A stretch of DNA of 64,000 nt, taken from an uncultured Prevotellaceae bacterium (lineage in GTDB: Bacteria > Bacteroidota > Bacteroidia > Bacteroidales > Bacteroidaceae). The notes under the pieces are model-generated. The model was given only the letters and a program-made list of their open reading frames with translations, had not been told where the DNA came from and ran no database searches. Below, piece by piece: positions 45,104 to 52,472 of the stretch. The stretch spans positions 1 through 64,000 of the forward strand of contig ONGG01000003.1 of assembly GCA_900317305.1 (NCBI GenBank), given 5' to 3'. The first letter of the stretch is position 1, and every line of letters starts with the position of its first letter. The position numbers and the translations under genes are program-made.

Positions 45104-47077
45104 TCAATAACCAGGGTTTTGAACGAGATTGGGGTTCTTCACCATCTCGTCGATAGGAATGGGCCACAGGTAGTTGCGAGTGGTAAACACATGCAGCAGT
45201 TCGGGGTCTTGCACTCGCTTGTAGTACTCGGCGGCTGTAGTGGCATCCGAGTTCCACTGCCAGATGTTGGTGTTGAAATACTTCGAGCCTTCGAGCCAGC
45301 GGCGGACATCATCGTTGCGGTAGCCCTCGAAAGCCAGTTCGATGGTGCGCTCCTGCTTGATGATCTCGCGCATGCCCTCCTTGGTCATATATTTGTTGGT
45401 ATGCTTGGCATTGGCCCAGGCCGTCTCTACCGAGGGCACACCCGAGCGGGCACGGATGGTGTCGAGCAGGGCAAGAATCTCGCTCTGTTTTTGTTCGCCA
45501 TACACCTCGTTGAGACACTCGGCATAACTCAGCATCATCTCATTGTAACGAATGATGGGCCAGGGATAACGGGTGATGGTACCATTGCCCTGCGTGTCGG
45601 GATGCATCAGTTTGCGAAGGAAGACACCCGATGTGGGCACATCGATATCGTCGTGGGTCTGCCGTCCATTGGCTTCCTGATAACGCATCTTCAGGTTGTA
45701 GAGGGTGCCATAGCCACGCACCCTGGAGCGGTCGAAACCGATAGAGGCGTAGAATCGCGGTTCTCTGTTCATGAACATGTATGCGGTCTGCTCTCCCACC
45801 TGTGCCACTGTGTTATGATCGGCGGTGATGGTGACGACCGAATCCTTGTGCTCATAGTCGAATGTCGGGTCCTCGTCCATAGGCAGTCCGTTCTGTGTAT
45901 AGAAGAACTCCGTGGCATTCAAAGTAGGTCCGAACCACTGCCAGGCATCTCCAGTGGAAGTGGCGGCAGAGCTCTTGTAGTTGATGGAGCGCTGTATCTC
46001 ATGCCACTCCAGAATCTGGTTGGTGGTACGTGAGCAACCCCAGATCACCTCCTCATTCCATTTCGACACCATCGCATACTGATAGTTGTACATATAAGGC
46101 AGGCGGATGGAGTCGTTCCTGAAGTTACGGGCATCGACGGTCTTCGAGTAGTCGGATGCCGGATATTTGAAAAGGCGGACATTGGCCGACCTGCACATGT
46201 TCATCGCCTCCTCGTAAGCAGCCAAGGCACGTTGCCATTTCTGCTGCTCCAGTTGCTTGTCGTCCTGTGGGAACAGTTTGGTGCCGTCGTTGTTCTCCAG
46301 CGAGTAATAGAGCGGATTGTTGTTGAACAAGGGACTTGCGGCATACAGCAGTACCTTGGCCTTGAAACAGCGGTTGATCAACTGGTCGATGCGTCCCAGT
46401 TCAGAGGTGTTGATGATACGTACGGGAAGTGCGTCGACCGACTCGTCGAGCATCCTCACGATATAGTTCACCACAGAGTCTACCGGCTCGCGGGCTTGCT
46501 GGTTGGCCTTGTCAGACACGTCGAGGGGAGTCTCCTCTTTGATAAGGGGAATCGCTCCATATTGTGTGAACAGCAGGAAGTGATAGTAGGCAATGAGGAA
46601 TTTCACCTCTCCACTCCAACGGCTCTTCTCGCTCTGCGACATATCGGGAACACGGTCGATATTGTTCAGGAACGTGTGGCAGATGCGCAGGGGGATAAAC
46701 AACGATGCCTCGCAGGGTGCGTGCTCACTCCAACTGCCACCCCAGTCGCCATACCAGAAACTCATGATGGGCTGGTCGGCGCTGATCTTGCCCAGGACAG
46801 CGTTCTTGCCGTCGGTCACACGGTTGATGCTCATGATCATCTCGTCGCTCATGCCGAGGAACGAGTAGGTGTTGTCGTACTCAGGGATATAGTGATAGCA
46901 TGTGGCCAAGGCCCTATAGGCGGTCTCCTTTCTATTGAAAAGGGCTGAAATCTCCTGAGTGTTGTCTGGCACCACGTCCAAATAGTCTGAGCAACCGCTG
47001 GCTGTCAGGGCCAGGATACCAAACAATATATATTTTATATGCTTTTTCATTTTCTTATTCATTTTAACGTCGCTCAT
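45104..47077 (-). CDS. SusD/RagB-family surface glycan-binding lipoprotein
   Basis: 657 residues. Lipobox ALTASGC then SDYLD, the usual SusD opening. Family features include YFHFLLFTQYG-like helix AYYHFLLFTQYGAIPL, WPIIRYNEMMLSYAECLNE and KQERTIELAFEGYRNDDVRRW. The ATG at 47077 overlaps the SusC stop (TGATG); ATGs at 47062 and 47050 also precede the lipobox. With SusC it captures beta-glucan-derived (inferred) oligosaccharides. Confidence 0.94.
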   Translation of the reverse strand: MSDVKMNKKMKKHIKYILFGILALTASGCSDYLDVVPDNTQEISALFNRKETAYRALATCYHYIPEYDNTYSFLGMSDEMIMSINRVTDGKNAVLGKISADQPIMSFWYGDWGGSWSEHAPCEASLFIPLRICHTFLNNIDRVPDMSQSEKSRWSGEVKFLIAYYHFLLFTQYGAIPLIKEETPLDVSDKANQQAREPVDSVVNYIVRMLDESVDALPVRIINTSELGRIDQLINRCFKAKVLLYAASPLFNNNPLYYSLENNDGTKLFPQDDKQLEQQKWQRALAAYEEAMNMCRSANVRLFKYPASDYSKTVDARNFRNDSIRLPYMYNYQYAMVSKWNEEVIWGCSRTTNQILEWHEIQRSINYKSSAATSTGDAWQWFGPTLNATEFFYTQNGLPMDEDPTFDYEHKDSVVTITADHNTVAQVGEQTAYMFMNREPRFYASIGFDRSRVRGYGTLYNLKMRYQEANGRQTHDDIDVPTSGVFLRKLMHPDTQGNGTITRYPWPIIRYNEMMLSYAECLNEVYGEQKQSEILALLDTIRARSGVPSVETAWANAKHTNKYMTKEGMREIIKQERTIELAFEGYRNDDVRRWLEGSKYFNTNIWQWNSDATTAAEYYKRVQDPELLHVFTTRNYLWPIPIDEMVKNPNLVQNPGY

Positions 47078-50000
47078 CAGAATTCCAAATTCACGCCAAT
47101 GTTGAAGACTCTCTGTGTGGGATAGCCGATACCATAGCCGCCCATCTCAGGATCCCACAACTTGAAGTCGCTGAAGCAGAACAGGTTGTTTCCTGAGGCA
47201 AAGAAGCGCAGCAGGCTCACGCCCCATTTCCTGACCACCTTCGTGGGAAGGGAGTAACCCACTTCGACGGTCTTCAAGCGCAGGAACGAGCCATCGCGCA
47301 GCCACCATGTGGAATTGACCGTGTTGTTGGCCACACCGGCTGTCGACAAGCGGGGCCAGAATGCATGTGGGTCGGGATTCTCCTCGCTCCAGAAGTTTCC
47401 GGCCACCAGTTTCAGCGCATTGCGGTGGTTGGCCAAAGGCTCAATGGATGAGGGTTGGATGAAGAATGACGAGTGTGCCGAGCCTTGGAAGAAGAACGAC
47501 ACGTCGAAGTTCTTGTATCCTGTAGAGGCACCGAAGCCATAAACGATTTCAGGGTCGGTGGGATAGCCGATGGCCACCATATCTTTCGAGTTGATCACAC
47601 CATCTTTGTTGATGTCAACATACTTGATGTCGCCGGCCATATAGGTGGCACCTGCCACCACTTCCTGGCGTGGGCTGTTCTCCACATCGTTCTGGTCGAT
47701 GAACAGTCGCTCGGCCACGTAACCCCATTGCTGGCTCAGGTTGTAGCCAAAACGGTTGCGCCAAGGCTCAGGATAGATGAGGTCGCCACCGCGGATGTAC
47801 TTGCTGGTGGAGTAGGTGTAGTTGAAACGGGTCTGCAACCACCATTTTGGAGTGATGCTCCAGTTGATGTCGACAGAGGCGTCGATACCGTGCTTGCTCG
47901 TCTTGCCCATATTGGCATAGATGTCGGCTGTGGCACCCATGGCTTGGGGAACGGAGCCCATGCGCTGGTAGATGTCTTCGCGGTCCTCGCGGAAGTACTC
48001 AAACTGGATGGTGGCCTTGTGCAAAAGGTCGATTTCCACACCATAGTTCTGCATGGTGGCTGCCTCCCAGCCAATCTTTGAGTTAGCATAGCGGTTGATG
48101 GAGTAGCCATTGTACCTGACATCGAAATCCTGTCCCCATGAGTAGCCCACTCCACCGTTATTGGTGTTCACGTCGGCGAGATAATAGAAGCGCTGGCTTG
48201 TCGACATGATGTTGTCGTTACCTACCTGACCATAGCTGCCCTTGAACTTGAACATCGGGAACACCTTGCCCAGGAAGGAGTTCTTCCAGAAACTCTCGTT
48301 CGAGATGATGTATCCCAAACCGATGGAGGGGAAGAAGCCCCAGCGGTTGTTGCGGTCGAATTTCTCCGAACCATTGTAACCGAAGTTGGCCTCCAAATAG
48401 TAGCGTTCGCCATAACTGTAGGTGAAGCGGCCCGACAAGCCCAATGTGCGGATGGGGAGTGAGCCAAAAGCGCCACCTTGGTTACCAAGCAATTGTTCCT
48501 TCATCTGCCCTACCAGCATTCCACTTACACCATGCTTGCCAAACTCGCGGTTGTACTGCACGGCAGCCTCGAAATAATAGGAACTGCTGGTGGAAAGTTG
48601 CTGAGTGGGGTTGCTCAGGCGGTCGGTACCCTCCTGCACCTGGTCGAGGTTGTATTTCGTGCCCAGTTCGCTCACTTCGGTCTTCAGCGCATAGTAGAAA
48701 GGCGTCATGGAGCGGGTGTTGGTGTTGGAACCCGTAGAGGTGAATGATGCCAGTCCGCGGAGAGTGAGTCCCTCGGTGATCATCTTGAGGTCTTGCTCTA
48801 TGGTGAAGATGGAGTTGCCCGTATAGGAGAAAGCATCGGAGTAGCCCACCATCATCTCGGCATATGGGTTGGGATAGCGCACGCTTCCCACATTATTACC
48901 GTAGAGCACGTGCTCGGCATAATACCATGTGTTGTCTATCGACTTGTCGTAGTAGGCCGGGAAATCGACAGGGTTGGCACGCATGATCTGGTCGAAAAGA
49001 TGGGTGGTCGACGCGGCAGGCGTGTTCGAGCGGTCGAGCAAGGTATATACCTTCACGGCCACTTTCGTCGTCTTGGTCAGGTTCACGTCGATGTTGGCTC
49101 GGATATTGTAGCGGTTGATGCTGATATTGTTGTTGTAGTTGTTCACCGACGGCACTTTCAGCAGACCGTTCTCATGGGTGTAGGCGGCAGAAAGATAATA
49201 CTGTGCCACCTCGCCACCACCAGAGGCGGTGACCGTAACTTTGTTGTTGAAGGCGGCATTCTTGAACATCATGCCATACCAATCGACATTGGGATAGAGC
49301 ATGGGGTCCACGCCATTGCGCGTGTTCTCTATCTTCTCCATCAGATAAGCATCGCTGGTGACACCTTGCACGTCGCGCGTGCGAACCGCATAATTGTAGA
49401 GGTTCATATACTCCACACCGTCAACAAACTCAAGAATCTTGGTGGGAGTAGAAATCTGCGACTCCAAACGGCCCGTAATCCTCAGTTTACCTTTCTTTCC
49501 CGACTTTGTAGTGACCAGAATCACGCCATTGGCGCCTTTCGAACCATAAAGGGCCGTGGCAGTAGCGTCTTTCATAATGGAGAAACTGGCGATATTCTCT
49601 GGTTCGAGGCGGGCCAGGTCCTCGGTCGACATCTCGATACCATCAATCAGGATCAGCGGTCCAGCCAGCGAACTCTCAAGGCTGCTCACACCTCGGATAA
49701 AGAAATTGGCGTTGTCCTTTCCCGGCTCACCCGTACGCTGATAAGATACCACACCGGCTATACGGCCGGCCATTGTATTCGTCAGGTTGGTGCTAGGCGT
49801 ACGCAACTCGGCAGGATTGATGGTCTCGATAGAACCAATTACGGAGTTTTTCTTCTGACGTGAAAAAGCCACGACCACCATCTCGTCGAGCGTGTTCTCG
49901 TCTTCTTTCATGACAACGTCGATTTCGGTACGCTTGCCAACATATTCTTTTTTAGTGGCAAAACCGATGTAGGAGAAGGTGATGGTGTCACGCGACTCTG

Positions 50001-50202
50001 CATTGAGGGCATATCTTCCATCGATTGAGGTAACCGTGCCTTCTGTCTCCTTTCCCCTCACAACCACCGTGACACCAGGCAGTGGAGTGCCTTCATTGTC
50101 GACTACGAGTCCCTTCACGATTTGCTGTGAACTGACAGGCAGTGAGCTCAAGACCAGCAACACCAAAATCGCAAAGAACTGTTTTAAAGGTTTTTTTCTC
50201 AT
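47077..50202 (-). CDS. SusC/RagA-family TonB-dependent outer-membrane glycan importer
   Basis: 1041 residues. Signal peptide (1-25, ...SSLPVSSQQ), carboxypeptidase-like Ig domain (about 28-110; GLVVDNEGTPLPGVTVVV), plug (about 115-240; LDEMVVVAFSRQKKNSVIGS, FFIRGVSSLESSLAGPLILIDG, FSIMKDATATALYGSKGANG) and barrel ending in VFNIGVNLEF. The VVAFSRQKK after the Ig domain replaces the common VVGYGxxK. First gene of the seven-gene minus-strand PUL operon. Confidence 0.95.
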   Translation of the reverse strand: MRKKPLKQFFAILVLLVLSSLPVSSQQIVKGLVVDNEGTPLPGVTVVVRGKETEGTVTSIDGRYALNAESRDTITFSYIGFATKKEYVGKRTEIDVVMKEDENTLDEMVVVAFSRQKKNSVIGSIETINPAELRTPSTNLTNTMAGRIAGVVSYQRTGEPGKDNANFFIRGVSSLESSLAGPLILIDGIEMSTEDLARLEPENIASFSIMKDATATALYGSKGANGVILVTTKSGKKGKLRITGRLESQISTPTKILEFVDGVEYMNLYNYAVRTRDVQGVTSDAYLMEKIENTRNGVDPMLYPNVDWYGMMFKNAAFNNKVTVTASGGGEVAQYYLSAAYTHENGLLKVPSVNNYNNNISINRYNIRANIDVNLTKTTKVAVKVYTLLDRSNTPAASTTHLFDQIMRANPVDFPAYYDKSIDNTWYYAEHVLYGNNVGSVRYPNPYAEMMVGYSDAFSYTGNSIFTIEQDLKMITEGLTLRGLASFTSTGSNTNTRSMTPFYYALKTEVSELGTKYNLDQVQEGTDRLSNPTQQLSTSSSYYFEAAVQYNREFGKHGVSGMLVGQMKEQLLGNQGGAFGSLPIRTLGLSGRFTYSYGERYYLEANFGYNGSEKFDRNNRWGFFPSIGLGYIISNESFWKNSFLGKVFPMFKFKGSYGQVGNDNIMSTSQRFYYLADVNTNNGGVGYSWGQDFDVRYNGYSINRYANSKIGWEAATMQNYGVEIDLLHKATIQFEYFREDREDIYQRMGSVPQAMGATADIYANMGKTSKHGIDASVDINWSITPKWWLQTRFNYTYSTSKYIRGGDLIYPEPWRNRFGYNLSQQWGYVAERLFIDQNDVENSPRQEVVAGATYMAGDIKYVDINKDGVINSKDMVAIGYPTDPEIVYGFGASTGYKNFDVSFFFQGSAHSSFFIQPSSIEPLANHRNALKLVAGNFWSEENPDPHAFWPRLSTAGVANNTVNSTWWLRDGSFLRLKTVEVGYSLPTKVVRKWGVSLLRFFASGNNLFCFSDFKLWDPEMGGYGIGYPTQRVFNIGVNLEF

Positions 50203-50272
50203 TGAACAGGTATTTAAGGTATTAAAAATTCAATCAAATTGTTTTTAGGTTTTGAAGAGCGAATTGCTGTGG

Positions 50273-50280
50273 CAAAATTA
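50273..50280 (-). promoter_or_regulatory. -7 promoter element of the beta-glucan susC
   Basis: The minus strand reads TAATTTTG. No TTTG lies at the proper -33 distance, in contrast to the neighbouring regulator gene, consistent with activator-dependent transcription. Confidence 0.48.
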
Positions 50281-50473
50281 ATAAAAACAATAGCACGTTT
50301 TTCCATCAAAAAGAAAAAAGTGGATTTGTGAAACACCTGTTATTACATAAATAACTAATACTAAGCTATTTACGACAAACATTAGAAACCGGAAAAGTAG
50401 ATTTTCAAAAGAAGATGAAAATACAAAAATGTCAACTGCTTGGCGACATTTGAGCCATACAAGCCAGAAAAGG

Positions 50474-52162
50474 CTAAAGGGTGTTGCCTATCTGTTTAAC
50501 CGCACTCTCAAATTCGTCGCGTGGACCTATCGAGGCGTTCTTTACCGTTGAGCGGTAGTTGTAGATGGTATGGATGGAATAATTCAGGAACTCGGCAATC
50601 TTCGAACTGTCGGTGATGCCGAGACGTATCAATGCGAAGATACGCAATTCGGTGGTTAGCGAATTCTCCTTGGGGGGTACGATGCGGTTCTCTGGCCGCA
50701 GCAAGGCATTGAACTCATCAATAAATGTAGGAAAAATATTGAGAAAGGCAATATCAAAGTTGCCCAGCAACTCTTCGAAGTCGCGCGACTTCATTTCGCT
50801 CATCTTTTTCGATGACAAATATTCGGCGAGCTGGCCACTTTTCTGTTTTTTCAGCGCTATCGAACGGAAGTTCTCCATCTTCTTGATATAGTCGGAGCAC
50901 AGCGTGAGGAAGTTGCCCATATAGACTTCCTTCATTCGGTTGCTGTCGCTCAGCAAACTGTTGCTTTTGTGTAGTTTCTCCACCGCTTGGTGTAATTCGG
51001 CGTTCAGTTTGGTAAGATTCTGATTGCTCACATGCTGTTCGCCACGAGCCACCCGCAGCCGGCGCATCTGGAGGATGACATAGACCACGGCAATGGCCAA
51101 CAGAAAGGCAAGCACACCAGCAATGATGAGCATGATGCTCAGTTTGTGGTTTTGGTTGTTGGTCATCAACTGGTAGTTGTGGGCAATATTGTTGAGAATA
51201 TTGACACTCTGCAGGTTACGCAAAGGTGAGTTGTACTGCTGGAGTCCTTCTTGCGAAACGGTAATCAGGAGATAGGACCTCTTTACATCACCTTCCTCAC
51301 TCAGAAGGTCGGCAAGGGTCCAGAGCGAGGCCTGGTCCTTGATGGAATGTTGCAAATCTCCGATGGCCGACCTGATCAGCCATTGCTTCTCCTGCTCCTT
51401 GTCTTTTGTTCCCTTGAAGATCAACGATCTGAAATAAGCAATCTCGGAATATTTCTTGTTGAGCGAATCGATGAGTCCAAGCCTCTTGTCGCTGTATTTG
51501 AGCGCCAAATCAAAATTTTGCTCATTGCGTGCACGCATCTCAAGGAGTTCGAGCGAGATATCGCAATCGGGATTATTGCTATAGTATTGCTGGAGCAAAT
51601 AGCGGTAACGTCCGGCCTTGCTGAGATAGTCGTCATGGATGGCATTGTCGTGCGAATAGTATCCCGACTCTCCATACACATCCCTGCATACATCATAATA
51701 ATATGGAAGCAAACTGTCGGGCAGTTGTTCCTCGTTGATGTCACTGATAATGCTTGTCGCCTCAAGATAAGAGCCAGTCTTGGCATAATACTGCGCCTTG
51801 TGCAGTTTCGTACGGATAATGATTCCAAGATTGCCACTCTGTTCTGCCAGTTGCAGGTTGCGATTAATATATAAGGTGGTGGAATCGTAATTGAATTTTG
51901 AGTAGGCCTCAATAAGTTTATCGGTCAGGGCGATTTCCTGGGCGATGGAACCTTTATGATGCTCTAACTGCTGCTTGATGGAACGGACCACTTTCTCATG
52001 GGCCGCGTCATAATCCTTGACATGAGCCAAGGCATAGTCTAATTGCTGCAACAAGGAGCGTGTAGTCGGGTTGTTGTCGCCCGTCATATTGCCTCTCGCA
52101 CCCAATGGGAAAAGCAAGAAGAGAGACAAAAAGACAAACTGAACAAAATTGTTTTTCTCCAT
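50474..52162 (-). CDS. SusR-like membrane-spanning transcription regulator (TPR, TM, C-terminal HTH; DUF6377 type)
   Basis: 562 residues. A signal-like N-terminal segment (MEKNNFVQFVFLSLFLLFPLG) precedes a periplasmic TPR-type helical region (about 35-335), one transmembrane helix (about 339-362), a coiled coil (about 370-420) and a cytoplasmic C-terminus. Near 505-544 sits a LuxR/SusR-type helix-turn-helix (LIRLGITDSSKIAEFLNYS then IHTIYNYRSTVKN). This is the layout of SusR, which senses oligosaccharide in the periplasm and activates its PUL directly. Position between susC and the divergent GH16-GH18 operon makes it the probable activator of both. Confidence 0.88.
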   Translation of the reverse strand: MEKNNFVQFVFLSLFLLFPLGARGNMTGDNNPTTRSLLQQLDYALAHVKDYDAAHEKVVRSIKQQLEHHKGSIAQEIALTDKLIEAYSKFNYDSTTLYINRNLQLAEQSGNLGIIIRTKLHKAQYYAKTGSYLEATSIISDINEEQLPDSLLPYYYDVCRDVYGESGYYSHDNAIHDDYLSKAGRYRYLLQQYYSNNPDCDISLELLEMRARNEQNFDLALKYSDKRLGLIDSLNKKYSEIAYFRSLIFKGTKDKEQEKQWLIRSAIGDLQHSIKDQASLWTLADLLSEEGDVKRSYLLITVSQEGLQQYNSPLRNLQSVNILNNIAHNYQLMTNNQNHKLSIMLIIAGVLAFLLAIAVVYVILQMRRLRVARGEQHVSNQNLTKLNAELHQAVEKLHKSNSLLSDSNRMKEVYMGNFLTLCSDYIKKMENFRSIALKKQKSGQLAEYLSSKKMSEMKSRDFEELLGNFDIAFLNIFPTFIDEFNALLRPENRIVPPKENSLTTELRIFALIRLGITDSSKIAEFLNYSIHTIYNYRSTVKNASIGPRDEFESAVKQIGNTL

Positions 52163-52195
52163 TATGCAGATTTATTGGTAAAAGGTTCTCTTGGG

Positions 52196-52226
52196 CAAAA
52201 GTATAAAAAAATCATGATAGTGCAAA
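52196..52226 (-). promoter_or_regulatory. Promoter of the SusR-like regulator
   Basis: Minus-strand TTTG (52223-52226), 19-nt spacer, TACTTTTG (52196-52203): consensus in both boxes and spacing. Confidence 0.78.
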
Positions 52227-52394
52227 ATAAATAGGCTTTTTCGTTTCACTGCCGCCTTTTTTTTCTTTTTTCAGTTGGATTCATTGACAAGAAATCTACT
52301 TTTCCGGACTTCTGGATTTTTAATAACATCCTAAAAATCACGAAATTATATCTACGGCACATCCACTTTGAATCTACTTTCGCAGATAACGAAC

Positions 52395-52425
52395 TTTGGC
52401 ATCATCTTTTTTTTCGCTATTTTTG
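52395..52425 (+). promoter_or_regulatory. Promoter of the GH16-GH18 operon
   Basis: TTTG (52395-52398), 19-nt spacer, TATTTTTG (52418-52425): perfect consensus. Transcription near 52431 excludes the upstream in-frame ATG at 52368 and supports the start at 52473. Confidence 0.8.
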
Positions 52426-52472
52426 CACCATTGGGATTGTCATCGCCACCCAATCACAAAAAACATTTTACA

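Noticed and set aside
52368..52472. Upstream extension of GH16-GH18 from the ATG at 52368
   Set aside because: A perfect promoter at 52395-52425 lies inside this stretch, and the signal peptide starts at 52473.
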